From Methanolobus chelungpuianus (GTDB taxonomy: Archaea > Halobacteriota > Methanosarcinia > Methanosarcinales > Methanosarcinaceae): a stretch of 64,000 nucleotides of DNA. Positions 44,708 to 55,015 of this stretch are shown piece by piece (position 1 is the stretch's first letter; every line of letters starts with the position of its first letter). Location of the stretch: the NCBI RefSeq assembly GCF_024500045.1, contig NZ_JTEO01000004.1, forward strand, positions 806,001 through 870,000, given 5' to 3'. A program made the position numbers and the translations under genes. Under the pieces are notes generated by a model. It saw only the letters and a program-made list of their open reading frames with translations, was not told the origin of the DNA and ran no database searches.

Positions 44708-46114
44708 TTATTTCTTCGGTGGCCAGTTCTTCTCCAGCCAGCCCGGTATACGGCCTGAATCGGCAGGCCCTATGAGAACCTTGGACCCGGTCTCATCCTC
44801 GACATCTCCCTGCAGGCGTGCGGCAAGCCCCGGCAGGATGATGGTGTTGTGGGATGTGTCGGTCTTCATGTTGAAGCCGGACTCCTCGATGCCTTTCTTT
44901 ATCTTGGCAGCTGTGAGCTGACCGCCTGCTACCGCAGCCTCGACACCAATACCGTCGGTGTCGATAGCCCAGAGGAAGCAGTCTATCTTGTTGGATGAGA
45001 TATCGCTCTCGACTGTGTAGTAAGTAAGGGCGAAGTTGGTGGTCACGAATACGGGCGAGTCCTTTGTTGGTGAGCCGATCTTGTACATGCCGGGGTCCAC
45101 GGTCACAGGCTTTCTCGGGTCTGTGTAGATGGTGTCACGGATGTGCAGTTCCGGCAGCATGGCATAAGGCTCGGTGCTGTGTAGGATCATTATGTCGCCG
45201 TACTTGATGGTGAACACCGATGCAATGACAGTCTCCCAGTAGGATGCGCTCACAGGGTCGTCGTGGACCATCCATGCCATCAGGGGAACAGCCATGAGAG
45301 GGTATGCGATCTCGCGGTCGCCGTCAATGCCTGCCCTGCGCACCTTGATGAAATTGTTGAATGTTTCCTTGAGCTGCTTTCCTGAGGGGAATGTTCCCGG
45401 GTCAAGCACAAGCTTCTCGGTACCCATCTCAGCAAAGGTCTTTGCAAGTGACTTCAAAAGGTCAAGGTCATTGGGTGCGAAAAGGGTCACAGGTACGTCG
45501 TATTCCAGCGCAAGTGCGGCCACCTGCTGCCAGTTGTCCTTATTAGCGGCATACAGCAGCGGGTTTTTATCCTTTGCTACCTCAAGGCCGGCTTTCAGTA
45601 CTTCAGGGTTGAATGAGCACAGTACCAATGGCATGTCCGTGGTCTCAATGACCTTCTTCACGACTGAAGCGAACTTTTTAGGGTCGTTGGATGTGCTGCG
45701 CACAGCTACCATGTCAACGGTCAGGAAGTTGCCTACATAGAACTTCTTGAAATCCTGGATCTTCTTCACCCTTTCAACAAGGTCCTTATCGTCCATGGTG
45801 TCCCACACGTCATAGGCAAATACGGTCTGGTTGAAGAATGTCAGCTTGTGGCGGTAGAGTACGTCATCGCCACCGATCTTCACGGTCTTCTCACCGACAC
45901 CGATCTCGACCTCCCTTATCTCGGGTGCCAGCAGTCCCTGAAGCTGCTCAAGCTTCTTGCTGAACTTTTCCTCGAGCATAGGGGTACATTCGCTGAGTTT
46001 CCTGGACCTGTCTATCAGGTGCGCTGCAAAGGCCATACATGTCTGCTCACCGCAAACCGTACAGTTTGTACCCGGCAGGTATTTATAAGCCTCAAGAGGG
46101 CTGTTGATCTTCAT
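44708..46114 (-). CDS. cdhE: CODH/ACS corrinoid Fe-S protein large subunit (gamma)
   Basis: 468 aa, AcsC-type subunit. With CdhD it forms the corrinoid protein that passes the methyl group between tetrahydrosarcinapterin and acetyl-CoA synthase. The N-terminal [4Fe-4S] motif is intact (Cys18, Cys21, Cys26 and Cys43 in GTNCTVCGEQTCMAF and KLSEC). The TIM-barrel core and C-terminal corrinoid-binding domain (VEAAVAGGQLTAAKIK, NTIILPGLAARL) follow. Last gene of the operon, 3 nt after cdhD. Confidence 0.97.
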   Translation of the reverse strand: MKINSPLEAYKYLPGTNCTVCGEQTCMAFAAHLIDRSRKLSECTPMLEEKFSKKLEQLQGLLAPEIREVEIGVGEKTVKIGGDDVLYRHKLTFFNQTVFAYDVWDTMDDKDLVERVKKIQDFKKFYVGNFLTVDMVAVRSTSNDPKKFASVVKKVIETTDMPLVLCSFNPEVLKAGLEVAKDKNPLLYAANKDNWQQVAALALEYDVPVTLFAPNDLDLLKSLAKTFAEMGTEKLVLDPGTFPSGKQLKETFNNFIKVRRAGIDGDREIAYPLMAVPLMAWMVHDDPVSASYWETVIASVFTIKYGDIMILHSTEPYAMLPELHIRDTIYTDPRKPVTVDPGMYKIGSPTKDSPVFVTTNFALTYYTVESDISSNKIDCFLWAIDTDGIGVEAAVAGGQLTAAKIKKGIEESGFNMKTDTSHNTIILPGLAARLQGDVEDETGSKVLIGPADSGRIPGWLEKNWPPKK

Positions 46115-46117
46115 GTT

Positions 46118-47449
46118 TTATACCTCCGCTCCTATCCAGTTGCTGATGTCCAGTTCTTCCGCCTCGATGGAGCCGTAGAGTGTCTGGGTTATTTCCTTGA
46201 GCACCTGGACGGATGTCGGGTGCATCATCATGAACATATCATTGCCTGCAAGGGAGAGCGCAAGACCGGTAATGATCTCCCAGATCGGGCCGCGGTATTC
46301 CCTCGGTCCCCAGTCGGAGTCCTGGCTGAGCGGGGATGAGACCATCCATGACTCACGGGCGCCCCATGCATTGGTGGTACCGGAGGACATCGGGAAGGTG
46401 AGCTCGTCGTCACCCATGAGTCCTGCAAGCCTTATGCGTTCCATGTTGGTGTATGCGTAATCAAGGCCGTATCCCAGTGCTGCAGTTGTCGGGTCCATCA
46501 CGATGCTGTCCCTTGGGACCTTGCACTGCTTCATGAGCTTCCTGTTAAGCTCCTTCTGGGCATTGATCTCAAGCTGTGTCCATGAGAGCACAACATGCCC
46601 GTGTTCCACGGCAGCCCTTGCGATCCTCTCATAGTCGAGGTTAAGGCTTGCAGAAGCCAGCAGCACGCGCTCGCCGGCTGCGACCTCTGCGGCCTTTTCC
46701 AGAACCTCCGGGTCTTTCTCGGGGTTGCCCGAGCCGCCAATGACTATGGGCACCTTCACTGCCTGCAGCACATCCTCAACGACCTTTGCCGCATCCTTTG
46801 CGGAAGTGTCCTTGATGAGCGGGTCAGTAGAGATAAGGTGGATCGTCACCATGTCCGCATTGAACTCACGGACAACTTTTTTGGCCCATTCCGCAGGGTC
46901 ATTGATGACATCATCATAATTGGATTTGACAGCCTTCGCCATTCCAATGGGCATGTCGAACACGTCCATTGTCACATAGTTCCTGTGGGGCATTGCGGCA
47001 TCGAAGTAATAAGGAAGTGCGTTCTCTCCGCCTATGGTTATCGTGTTCTTCCTGGAACCGCCGTCTGTGGATGTGGCACCAAGTGTCACTTCCTGGATAG
47101 GATTGTTCCAGTTGTTCATTTTTGCAACCTCGAACTTAGAGGCCAGGAGCTCCTGTATCCTCGGAGCGGTTCCCAGTGAGGGTGCCTGAGGCTGCTGCAT
47201 GCCGGCCATGCCAAAAGCAGATGCGAATAACTGTTCTGCAGGGAATCCCAGCATTCTTCCTATATTGGCCATGTGCAGGGATATCTGTGATATCTCGTGT
47301 CCGAGTGCGTAGGCAAGTGCAGGGTTAAGCCCTCCTCCGCCGGTGATGTTAAGTTCGATATCTCCCTCGATGGTCACTCCTTCAAGGGACTCTATATTGA
47401 GTTCCTGCAACATCTCCGTAAGTTGCGTCAACTTCATTTTGTTTGTCAT
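46118..47449 (-). CDS. cdhD: CODH/ACS corrinoid Fe-S protein small subunit (delta)
   Basis: 443 aa, partner of CdhE. Recognised from [16 protein letters not shown] and [39 protein letters not shown] and [20 protein letters not shown], all conserved in CdhD. Two ATGs are two codons apart; GGTGG is 7 nt before the one at 47449, which also fits homologues beginning M-x-x-KMKL. Preceded by cooC in the same operon. Confidence 0.96.
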   Translation of the reverse strand: MTNKMKLTQLTEMLQELNIESLEGVTIEGDIELNITGGGGLNPALAYALGHEISQISLHMANIGRMLGFPAEQLFASAFGMAGMQQPQAPSLGTAPRIQELLASKFEVAKMNNWNNPIQEVTLGATSTDGGSRKNTITIGGENALPYYFDAAMPHRNYVTMDVFDMPIGMAKAVKSNYDDVINDPAEWAKKVVREFNADMVTIHLISTDPLIKDTSAKDAAKVVEDVLQAVKVPIVIGGSGNPEKDPEVLEKAAEVAAGERVLLASASLNLDYERIARAAVEHGHVVLSWTQLEINAQKELNRKLMKQCKVPRDSIVMDPTTAALGYGLDYAYTNMERIRLAGLMGDDELTFPMSSGTTNAWGARESWMVSSPLSQDSDWGPREYRGPIWEIITGLALSLAGNDMFMMMHPTSVQVLKEITQTLYGSIEAEELDISNWIGAEV

Positions 47450-47489
47450 GTGCATTCCACCATGTAATGATACTCTTGATACAAACCTG

Positions 47490-48242
47490 TCACAAACCTA
47501 GTTTCGCTGTGATCCTTTCAACTTCCATGACAGCAGCTGAATCGTCAGGAAGGTCGAACAGCGGCTCTCCTGCAAGGTCCTTGCGGATGAGCATCTCATC
47601 GACCGGGATCATACCTATAAGCTCCAGGCCAAGTTCCTTTGCTGTGCTTGCGATGATCTCACGGTTCGTTTCTGTGACCTTGTTTGCAATAACATAAATA
47701 TTTGATACGTCTGTCTCCATCTCATCCACAAGTTCCCTGATGCGCTCTGCGGTACGCAGTCCACGGCGGGACCCGTCCGTTACTACTATCAGGTCATCCA
47801 CTCTGCGGAATATCCGGCGGCTGAAATGCTCCAGCCCCGCCTCAGCATCAATGATGAGGACGTCGTAGTTATCCACGAGCTTGTCCATGATACCCCGCAG
47901 GAGATTGTTCACATAACAGTAGCAACCTGCCCCTTCGGGCCTTCCCATAACGAGCAGGTCATACTTTGGCATCTCCTCGATGATCTCGTAGAGCTTTGAC
48001 TTGAGCACAGACTCCTTGTTCGTATCGGGGGGCAGGTTGTCACGCTCGCTGTGCATGAACTCCTTTATGTCGCCGATAGTCTTGCTGACATCGCATCCGA
48101 GGGTTTCGGGAAGGTTAGTGTCGGGATCAGCGTCCACTGCAAGAATGACCTTGTTCCCTTTTGCAAGCTGGCGGATGAGAAGGGCCGACGTTGCGGTCTT
48201 CCCGGTTCCCCCCTTGCCTGTCACTGCAATGATCCTGGCCAC
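47490..48242 (-). CDS. cooC: CooC-family nickel-insertion ATPase
   Basis: 250 aa, MinD/ParA-like ATPase that loads nickel into CODH. Deviant Walker [13 protein letters not shown] (10-21), [15 protein letters not shown] (switch I region) and the CxC nickel-binding pair Cys107-x-Cys109 ([10 protein letters not shown]). It sits between cdhC and cdhD, the position usual in Methanosarcinales operons, so the chaperone is made with its targets. Confidence 0.96.
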   Translation of the reverse strand: MARIIAVTGKGGTGKTATSALLIRQLAKGNKVILAVDADPDTNLPETLGCDVSKTIGDIKEFMHSERDNLPPDTNKESVLKSKLYEIIEEMPKYDLLVMGRPEGAGCYCYVNNLLRGIMDKLVDNYDVLIIDAEAGLEHFSRRIFRRVDDLIVVTDGSRRGLRTAERIRELVDEMETDVSNIYVIANKVTETNREIIASTAKELGLELIGMIPVDEMLIRKDLAGEPLFDLPDDSAAVMEVERITAKLGL

Positions 48243-48253
48243 AGAACACCTCT

Positions 48254-49675
48254 TTAATCCTGTTTCTGGATTATGATCTTATCGACGGTCACCTTTGCGT
48301 TCTTCAGGATGATCCTGACACCACCGGAGCCACCGCCCATCATTTGCATGGCTGACGGCATGAAATTGGCTGGCATCTGCATCATCTGCGGTGCGGCAAA
48401 CCCTGCCTGGGGCACTGCAGCCTGTGTTGGTGCTTCCTCTTTTACCTCTTCCTCGGCTTCCTCTTCCACCCATCTCTCGATTATCGGGTGCTTCTTCTCC
48501 TTGAGGAAGTTCCTGAGAGCCTCGATATCCTTGACATCCTCTTCCGTGGCTATCTTGTCGCGCAGGTCTTCGGGAATGTCCTGGAATATCTTTTCCTTGA
48601 GCATCTTTGGCATCCATACGACCCTGTTCCAGCCGCCGTCAGCCTGGATGAACTTGGGTGAGCGGAAGTAGTTGATACCGATTCCAAGGAAGCCCACGAC
48701 CTGCTTTCCGCCGCCGGTCTGTCCTGCCATTGTGGAGAACTGGAGGCCGTTGGGTGCCGTGCCTGCAAAGTCCCTGTCCACCCAGCCGATTGCATCGACT
48801 TCGGGAATATAGAATCCGACAACCTCAAAGCAGCCGCAGGAGGTGTGCGGGTATTCCAGGAACGAGTGCAGCTTGATGCGGTCATATTCGCCGCTTGACA
48901 ATTTCTTTGCGAACTCGTTCACGCCGGAGTACTCTCCGGATTCTGCGTCAAGGAGCTCTCCCTTGGGGATGGCGAACTGAGGCCCCTCAGGATCCACCTT
49001 TGCTGCCGCCCTGCCGTCGAACCAGTTGATGGCACCACAGAGGGATATCCTGTCAGGGGTCACCACACATACGTTGGTGGGTGCGAAGGATGCACACAAT
49101 GTGCAGCCGTAGAATGTGTCAACATCCTCATCGTGCAGGCCGCGGGTCCTTTCGTCCCTCGCCTTGTAGACGGCCCTGGCGTTGTCGACCTGTTTCTCAA
49201 CCTCTGCCATGTCGGTGATATAGGTTGCCTCGACCTTCTCTATGAAGGGGAGCTCGTTCTTGAAGAGCATCATTACGGCTTTTGCGATCTGCTCAAAGGA
49301 GTTCATCCCCTTGCCGACGGCTTCCTTGCCTATCCTTATCCACACATCGTCCCTCTGGTTGAGGTGCATCATGCCCTGGATATAGTTCTGAAATTCGTGG
49401 TTCCTTCTCTCCACAATGGACTCAAGGTCTGCCTCCACAAGTTCGCCAGCGATCTTATAGACCATGGCAAAGGGATGTCTTGATCCCTCTTCCATATCCT
49501 TGAGGTCGGGCCCTATAAGTGTGAACCTGCCGTCCTCAACTTCCTCCATAGGTGCGGCCCGTACAAGCTCGAAACCCTTGGACTTAGGACCTGCAAGTTC
49601 AACATGCATACCTTCTTTTCTTATTCTCTCTCCCTCGAACATAGGAGAGATCTCAAAAGGAAATTCATCTGCCAT
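48254..49675 (-). CDS. cdhC: CODH/ACS acetyl-CoA synthase subunit (beta)
   Basis: 473 aa. Holds the A-cluster that joins methyl, CO and CoA. A-cluster ligands are seen as Cys191-x2-Cys194, Cys203 and Cys213 (CTLCASFAPTNVC, SLCG) and Cys280-x-Cys282 (SCGCFE). Compared with the bacterial enzyme it lacks the N-terminal CO-channel domain, as is normal in archaea. An acidic then Gln/Met/Pro-rich linker (about 405-455) precedes a short C-terminal domain. The frame is open upstream to 49696, but GGAG 8 nt upstream supports the ATG at 49675. Confidence 0.97.
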   Translation of the reverse strand: MADEFPFEISPMFEGERIRKEGMHVELAGPKSKGFELVRAAPMEEVEDGRFTLIGPDLKDMEEGSRHPFAMVYKIAGELVEADLESIVERRNHEFQNYIQGMMHLNQRDDVWIRIGKEAVGKGMNSFEQIAKAVMMLFKNELPFIEKVEATYITDMAEVEKQVDNARAVYKARDERTRGLHDEDVDTFYGCTLCASFAPTNVCVVTPDRISLCGAINWFDGRAAAKVDPEGPQFAIPKGELLDAESGEYSGVNEFAKKLSSGEYDRIKLHSFLEYPHTSCGCFEVVGFYIPEVDAIGWVDRDFAGTAPNGLQFSTMAGQTGGGKQVVGFLGIGINYFRSPKFIQADGGWNRVVWMPKMLKEKIFQDIPEDLRDKIATEEDVKDIEALRNFLKEKKHPIIERWVEEEAEEEVKEEAPTQAAVPQAGFAAPQMMQMPANFMPSAMQMMGGGSGGVRIILKNAKVTVDKIIIQKQD

Positions 49676-49705
49676 GATTAGTTCTCCGCGTTTCACATCA
49701 AATGG

Positions 49706-50218
49706 TTATAGATTCTCAATAAATTCATCAAGCGCCTCAACATGCACTTCAGGCTTCAGGTTACCAAAGGACAGGGTCGCATTCTGCATGAAATGCCTCT
49801 CTATCGCGATGGTCTTCAGGTCCGAGAAGTTCTTGAAGCCGGAAAGTACCTGGTCCAGGTAATATTTCTTGTGCCCAAGGAAGACTATCATATCATATGA
49901 ACCCTGCCCGTCAAATCCCTTCCAGTTCTTGTCCCCGAGGTAATGGGCCAGTGCATGGATGTTGATGTATTTTGCATTCACGTCCTTGCCGTGGAAGACT
50001 GTAATTGAGTGGCCGGTCGCAGCTATCTGCACGCCCTTCTTTCCAATAGCAACGGCTCTCTGTGCAAGCTGCTCGTTGTCAACGATCTCAGCACCGGCTA
50101 CCAGAAGTGGCCTCTTTGCTTTTGAGACCATCTTGGCGGCTACATTGGGGTTGACCGGCTTTGCGGTCTTTCTGCCCCATGTGGTATAGACAAGTGTGTT
50201 CTTGGTTGCGTCTACCAT
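49706..50218 (-). CDS. cdhB: CODH/ACS epsilon subunit
   Basis: 170 aa. Binds tightly to CdhA; proposed to aid electron transfer to flavin or ferredoxin. Recognised from NPNVAAKMVSKAKRPLLVAG and YDMIVFLGHKKYYLDQVLSG, and a Rossmann-like fold. The frame is open to 50239, but the start MVDATKNT at 50218 matches homologues and lies 2 nt after the cdhA stop. AAGGGAG is about 10 nt upstream. Confidence 0.96.
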   Translation of the reverse strand: MVDATKNTLVYTTWGRKTAKPVNPNVAAKMVSKAKRPLLVAGAEIVDNEQLAQRAVAIGKKGVQIAATGHSITVFHGKDVNAKYINIHALAHYLGDKNWKGFDGQGSYDMIVFLGHKKYYLDQVLSGFKNFSDLKTIAIERHFMQNATLSFGNLKPEVHVEALDEFIENL

Positions 50219-50220
50219 CT

Positions 50221-52629
50221 TCAGCACTCTCCCTTGCACAGCCTCTTAAGGTTGGTAGGCTGGGCCGAAACATCGGACTTCATGGTCGGGCCGGATATTA
50301 TCTTCTTCCTCTTCCAGTCGATCTCCCAGCCGTGTTCCTTCTCAAGTATCTTAAGGAGCTCTTCACGCTTTGCCAGCGGAAGGTCCGTCTCCGTCCTGAC
50401 GAACCTATGCCAGTCGTCTGGCATCTGGCCAAGGTACTTCTGGCTGAGTTCTATATAATGGGTCAGCTTGATCATTCTTCCCATGTTGTTGTCAGACGGG
50501 CGTATGCAGTTCTTTGCAAGCATGGGCATAAGCTCCTCGACAGTCTCAACTGTTGTAAGCATGAACTCCGGAGATGCGGGTATGGGCAGGGTCTCACCAT
50601 TCCTTGCATCATAGAGCTTCCAGTGCTCTTCCTCATACGGTTTGCCTATAAGTGCTCTCCTGTACTTCGAGCCATGCGGTCCGACAACCACAGGGATTCC
50701 CAGCCTGTTGCAGCCGGTTCCAATGGCGACGGCTTTCTGGGAGTAAGCACCCCAGGCGACACCGACAGCACCTATACGGTTCATTATGTAGTCGGCTATC
50801 TCCTCATAGTTGCCTGTGATATTGCGCTGGGCAAAGATGGCTGCGACCTTGATGGCTGTTCCGCTGATATGTGAGTTGGAGACACAGGAGCCTACGTTGA
50901 TGAGGTTGCCTCCGAGGAACTTGGCAGGATACCTCTCATAGAGTGTCTTGCCTTCCTCGTCCTTGTACATTCCCAGGTCCATTGCAGAGCAGCCTGACGT
51001 GACCATGATGTAGTTCCTCTTGAGCATTTCCTCGGCAAGCCTGTAAAGGTCCTTGGTGCCCTCCGGGTAGTTGGAGCAGCCTACAAGAGCGATAATGCCC
51101 GGTGTTGTTCCCATGACAAGGTTGACACCTTCCTGCCTGATCTCCGGGTCGCTTATCTGTCCCCTGCCGGAGCGTACTATGCCCTTCTCCTGGCTGATCA
51201 CCTTCTGGGAAGCCTTCTCGATGACATCCAGAACAGGTATGTCCTTGGGGCAGTCCTGGTCGCACCTTCCGCATGCCACACAATGATCGTGAAGGATCTC
51301 GAACTTTGTCAGGTCTCCCTCTGCACAGGCTTTCATTGCGTCCATTATCCCGAGGTTGTTCGGGCAGACAAGTTCGCATGCGCCGCAGTGAACGCACTTA
51401 GCAGCCAATGCTGTCAATTCTTCATCGCTTGGGAGTGCTTTGATGCCCTTTTCCTTGCGTATGGGGGCCACCTTCAACGCAAGTCTTGGAGCAACCTCGC
51501 CAACCAGATCAAGGTCAAGTATCAGTGCACCTGCTTCCTTGCCGCTTGCAAGATCCTCTATGATCGCATCAGCCTTGTCCTTTGAGCGGTTACGCAGGCC
51601 GTACATGATCTTCTCGTTGGTGGTGATGACCGGTATTGAGAGCCTCTTTGCCTCCTCGAGCACATCTGCCCTGACACACTGTTCATCAACAACGATCACA
51701 TCAGGGATGCCGGAGCGTATCATCTTGAGTTCCTTTGCCAGGGTTCCCACTACCTTTGCGTAGGGCTTGCCTCCCTTGTCCATCTGGTAGCGGATCATAT
51801 CGATAGCTGTACAGCACAGGCCGCCCAGTTCTATCTTGTCGGAGAGGTTGTTCTCATGCATGTAATCTATCATGTTGGCAACACCGGCTACGTTGTGTCC
51901 GATAACAAGCAGCACCGGTTTGGCTGCATCTATGCATCCCATGCCTATCTCTGCCAGCGGTGCATCAGGGTCGGACTTCGGCATTCCCAGGCAGGACACC
52001 TGTGCGAGGTCCGATATCTCCATGCCCACATGGTCAAGCATTCCACCGTGCATTGCCTTGGATTCGAAATCGATGGCTGCGCCTTCCTGTCCCATGTGGA
52101 CGGTTGCAAGCAGCTGTGTAAGTTGCTCTTCCACATACTCGATCGCCTCTTCCAGGTCACCCAGGGTCTTTGGCTTGATGCCGGTAACCATCTGTACGTT
52201 AGGTGCAAGCAGGTTTGATGGTCCCAGGTCAAGGGGGTGGTCGCGTCCGTAGCGTTCTATAAGATAGTGCAGGAGATGTCTCCCATGTCCGGAGTGAGCA
52301 GCAGCACCGGTGATTACCCTGAGCAGGAACTCGCGGGACTGGTGGGCTCCAAGATTTATGCCACAGGCTCCTTCCTTGTTTCCTCCCAGGTCGCACTTCC
52401 CGAAGGTACAGTAGCAACACTGGTCACACATAGGGGTATATACAGGCTGGTAGCGGGAAAGTACCTGGTGGTCCCAATCTCTCAGTCCGGAGACTCCCGG
52501 TTTCGGGGTTGGTCCCATATCGCCTTCTTCCTCCACTTTCTTTTCTATGGCACCGACTATCTTGCCGATGGTGATCTGAACATTTTCCAGGTCTTCTATG
52601 GAAAAGTGCCCGGTTGATATCTTGCTCAT
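50221..52629 (-). CDS. cdhA: CODH/ACS carbon monoxide dehydrogenase subunit (alpha)
   Basis: 802 aa, Ni-Fe-S CO dehydrogenase with the extra ferredoxin-like domain found in archaea. N-terminal Cys68, 71, 72, 74, 79 and 89 ([17 protein letters not shown]) hold the B and D clusters. Two [4Fe-4S] motifs, [11 protein letters not shown] and [11 protein letters not shown], lie mid-protein. C-cluster contexts [19 protein letters not shown] and VGSCVSNSH follow. First gene of cdhABC-cooC-cdhDE. GGAG lies 11 nt before the ATG, and the promoter gives a leader of about 95 nt. Confidence 0.98.
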   Translation of the reverse strand: MSKISTGHFSIEDLENVQITIGKIVGAIEKKVEEEGDMGPTPKPGVSGLRDWDHQVLSRYQPVYTPMCDQCCYCTFGKCDLGGNKEGACGINLGAHQSREFLLRVITGAAAHSGHGRHLLHYLIERYGRDHPLDLGPSNLLAPNVQMVTGIKPKTLGDLEEAIEYVEEQLTQLLATVHMGQEGAAIDFESKAMHGGMLDHVGMEISDLAQVSCLGMPKSDPDAPLAEIGMGCIDAAKPVLLVIGHNVAGVANMIDYMHENNLSDKIELGGLCCTAIDMIRYQMDKGGKPYAKVVGTLAKELKMIRSGIPDVIVVDEQCVRADVLEEAKRLSIPVITTNEKIMYGLRNRSKDKADAIIEDLASGKEAGALILDLDLVGEVAPRLALKVAPIRKEKGIKALPSDEELTALAAKCVHCGACELVCPNNLGIMDAMKACAEGDLTKFEILHDHCVACGRCDQDCPKDIPVLDVIEKASQKVISQEKGIVRSGRGQISDPEIRQEGVNLVMGTTPGIIALVGCSNYPEGTKDLYRLAEEMLKRNYIMVTSGCSAMDLGMYKDEEGKTLYERYPAKFLGGNLINVGSCVSNSHISGTAIKVAAIFAQRNITGNYEEIADYIMNRIGAVGVAWGAYSQKAVAIGTGCNRLGIPVVVGPHGSKYRRALIGKPYEEEHWKLYDARNGETLPIPASPEFMLTTVETVEELMPMLAKNCIRPSDNNMGRMIKLTHYIELSQKYLGQMPDDWHRFVRTETDLPLAKREELLKILEKEHGWEIDWKRKKIISGPTMKSDVSAQPTNLKRLCKGEC

Positions 52630-52981
52630 TATATCTTCTTCTCCTGTATGCGTGTTATTAATCAGTATAATCGTGCGAGAAAATGTTAAAATCCACTCCG
52701 CGCGTAATAAATTGAAACTGTTTTGTAGGGGTTTGTAACAATACTATCTTATATAAACGTTTCTGCAATCTATAACGATTATTTATGATAGAGTGTTGTA
52801 GTTCTACATCATTAGAGAAATAATCAATAATAATTGTTTTGGCCCAAGGGGGATAGGTGATTTTCCCATATAAGGCTTCCGATATTTATCATGATTATTC
52901 TTGATACTCAGTGACACGCTTTTCCTTTTATCCGGGAAATAGTTTTATTTAATGCGAACCTTATGACCTTCAACATTTATT
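52630..52981. other. Divergent promoter region of the CODH/ACS operon and the rhomboid gene
   Basis: 352 bp, no gene. Contains the cdhA TATA box at 52750-52757, the palindrome TGTAG-TT-CTACA (52797-52808) upstream of it as an operator candidate, an AT-rich block at 52810-52840, and TTTTATTTAA (52953-52962) 26 nt before the rhomboid ATG. Long leaders regulate cdh in a relative; here the predicted leader is about 95 nt. Confidence 0.5.
52750..52757 (-). promoter_or_regulatory. TATA box of the cdh operon
   Basis: Minus-strand TTTATATA within CGTTTATATAAG, the best TATA match upstream of cdhA. Transcription would begin near 52726, leaving a leader of about 97 nt. Confidence 0.55.
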
Positions 52982-53833
52982 ATGGTGAAAACATTGGATA
53001 AAAAATGCTGGATTTGCGGCAGGGAAGATTACATGCCCTTCAAATGCCGTTTTTGTGGAAAGGTCTTCTGTCCTCAGCACAGGCTTCCGGAACAGCATGC
53101 ATGCGAAGGCCTTGAGCACTTAAAGCAGTATGGTGCCGACGGGTCTGACCGTGCTTACAGGCAGTCAGGGTCAGATGATCTTGTAAAAGGCATGCTGAAA
53201 AGCACTGCAAAATATGCAGCAAAGAGCGCTGTCCGGGGAATGCGCGACAACATAAGCTATTCCATGAAAAGCAGCCCCTCCATGGCTATAATCTATCTTT
53301 GCCTGTTCTCATTCTTCCTGCAGCTTGTCCCGGGGTACTTTGATGCTTTAAAACTGGTCCCGGATCTGCTGATTGCCCGTCCCTGGACACTGGTCACGCA
53401 CATGTTCCTTCATGTTGGATTCTTCCACCTGTTCTTCAATATGCTGGTGCTTTTCTTCTTCGGACCAGAACTTGAACGCAGGGCTGGGAAAGGCACTTTC
53501 CTGAAAGTATATTTTATTGCAGGCATCGTGGCTGCCTTGGGCTACTCGCTGACAAGTTCACAGCCCGTTGTCGGGGCCAGCGGCGCCATAATGGGAGTGT
53601 TCGCAGCGCTTGCAGTGATCGCACCTGAGATACGTGTTTACGTGTATTTCATACCCATGAGGATAGTTCATGCGCTGATCCTGTTCGCACTGGTGGATTT
53701 TATCTTCCTCGGTGCCAACGATATGGTTGCCCATACCGCCCACCTGACTGGGATACTCATAGGCCTGGTCATGGGGCTGAGGATCAAGAAAGACCAGCGG
53801 CGATCCGGCTGGCATGACCCGTATCGCTATTGA
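52982..53833 (+). CDS. AN1 zinc finger - rhomboid intramembrane protease fusion
   Basis: 283 aa. The N-terminus carries an AN1-type zinc finger (Cys9, Cys12, Cys22, Cys25, Cys30, His33, His39 and Cys41, in CWICG, CRFCGKVFCPQH, HAC). Residues about 100-270 form a six-helix rhomboid core: HVGFFHLFFNM (oxyanion residues), catalytic Ser200 in GASGAIMG, and catalytic His254 in HTAHLTG. Rhomboids cut transmembrane helices. The cytosolic finger may recruit ubiquitin-like or other partners. TTTTATTTAA is 26 nt upstream, so the mRNA is probably leaderless. Confidence 0.92.
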   Translation: MVKTLDKKCWICGREDYMPFKCRFCGKVFCPQHRLPEQHACEGLEHLKQYGADGSDRAYRQSGSDDLVKGMLKSTAKYAAKSAVRGMRDNISYSMKSSPSMAIIYLCLFSFFLQLVPGYFDALKLVPDLLIARPWTLVTHMFLHVGFFHLFFNMLVLFFFGPELERRAGKGTFLKVYFIAGIVAALGYSLTSSQPVVGASGAIMGVFAALAVIAPEIRVYVYFIPMRIVHALILFALVDFIFLGANDMVAHTAHLTGILIGLVMGLRIKKDQRRSGWHDPYRY

Positions 53834-53859
53834 AGAAGGTGGGATGCCTGGATAAGGAT

Positions 53860-54258
53860 ATGACTCGTCTTAAGAGCCTGTTCCCGAGGCCTGAAGAGAA
53901 CGAAGAGATCCCTATCCAGCTCATCGACATGCAGCAAAAGCTGGCGGGCTGGTCCCCAAAACTCAGGCGTTCTGTGTACGTGGATGACTTCAAGGATACT
54001 GAGGATCTTAAAAGAGTAAGGGATGTAACCCTTCTCCGTGTATACAACTGGTTTCTCGATGGTGAGAGCCTGATCGAGTTATCTGAGATGGAAAAGGCCC
54101 AGTTCGAATCCATTATGGATATGTTTATAAAACATGGTGGAGAAATCCGTTATACAAGGAAGAAAGTTGGGGGAAGGCTGGCCAATTACTTCAGATTAGA
54201 GACAGGCCGCGAGTCAGAAAAGGAAATGGAGGCACGATCGCTCTCCGATATTCTGTGA
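53860..54258 (+). CDS. Hypothetical protein, 132 aa
   Basis: 132 aa, mainly helical and charged (LKSLFPRPEENEEIPIQLID, RDVTLLRVYNWFLDG, ESIMDMFIKHGGEIRYTRKK). No function known to me; probably a methanogen-restricted conserved family. The frame opens at a TTG (53830) that overlaps the rhomboid stop; a GTG (53839) and the ATG at 53860 are later options. Conserved-looking sequence starts at LKSLFP, so I use 53860, but the start is uncertain. Very likely cotranscribed with the rhomboid gene. Confidence 0.65.
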   Translation: MTRLKSLFPRPEENEEIPIQLIDMQQKLAGWSPKLRRSVYVDDFKDTEDLKRVRDVTLLRVYNWFLDGESLIELSEMEKAQFESIMDMFIKHGGEIRYTRKKVGGRLANYFRLETGRESEKEMEARSLSDIL

Positions 54259-54409
54259 TCCCGGATACGGGTTTGAGTAACTGGCCATAATATTTATGAT
54301 GTCCAGTAACAATTATATGCTATCAGGATTAAGATTTACCTATTGTACTGTCATTAATTATGAACCTATTATATCTATATAATCTTATGAATCATTATAG
54401 TGAGGAATC

Positions 54410-55015
54410 ATGGCCAACGTGAAAACCGGACTGAACTCGATAGTTAAGTATCTTAGTACAAAGAAAGAAACTGGCAGACGCAGTATTGGTCTTCTTGTCG
54501 ATGGCCCCAATGTGCTCAGGAAGGAGTTCAATGTCAATCTCGAAGAGATAAGGGATGTGCTGAAGGAATACGGTAATGTCAAGATAGGGCGTGTGTTCCT
54601 CAACCAGTATGCATCTGACAAACTTGTGGAAGCCATTGAGAACAACGGTTTCGAGCCTATTATCTGCTCCAGCGATGTGGATGTCAGGCTTGCAGTGGAG
54701 GGGATGGAGCTTGTTTACAATCCCACCATAGATACCCTTGCCCTGGTCACGAGGGATGCTGACTTCAAGCCGCTGCTCAATAAGGCCAATGAGCACGGGA
54801 AGGAAACCATCATCTTTGGTGTTGAGCCTGGTTTCTCGACTGCCCTGCGTAACTCTGCCGACTATGTCATCATTCTGGAGAACGACCGCATGAACTACTA
54901 TGAGGATTTCGTTTCAGCCACTACTGGTCAGGAAGAGGACAAGGCACTGGATGTGGCAGAAGATGATCATGTGCCGGGCCACCGCAGGAAAAAAGGTACG
55001 GTTGTGGATTATTAG
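54410..55015 (+). CDS. NYN-domain (LabA/PIN-like) ribonuclease
   Basis: 201 aa. PIN-like fold with acidic catalytic residues: LVDGPNVLRKEF (first Asp), SSDVDVRLAVEGMEL (Asp pair) and LVTRDADFKPLLN. Such proteins are metal-dependent RNases of RNA processing and decay. The basic N-terminal helix and acidic/basic tail (EEDKALDVAEDDH, GHRRKKG) are extra. GAGGA precedes the ATG, and TATA-like TCTATATAATC lies at about 54372. The 3' end overlaps the convergent aksA gene by 4 nt. Confidence 0.9.
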   Translation: MANVKTGLNSIVKYLSTKKETGRRSIGLLVDGPNVLRKEFNVNLEEIRDVLKEYGNVKIGRVFLNQYASDKLVEAIENNGFEPIICSSDVDVRLAVEGMELVYNPTIDTLALVTRDADFKPLLNKANEHGKETIIFGVEPGFSTALRNSADYVIILENDRMNYYEDFVSATTGQEEDKALDVAEDDHVPGHRRKKGTVVDY

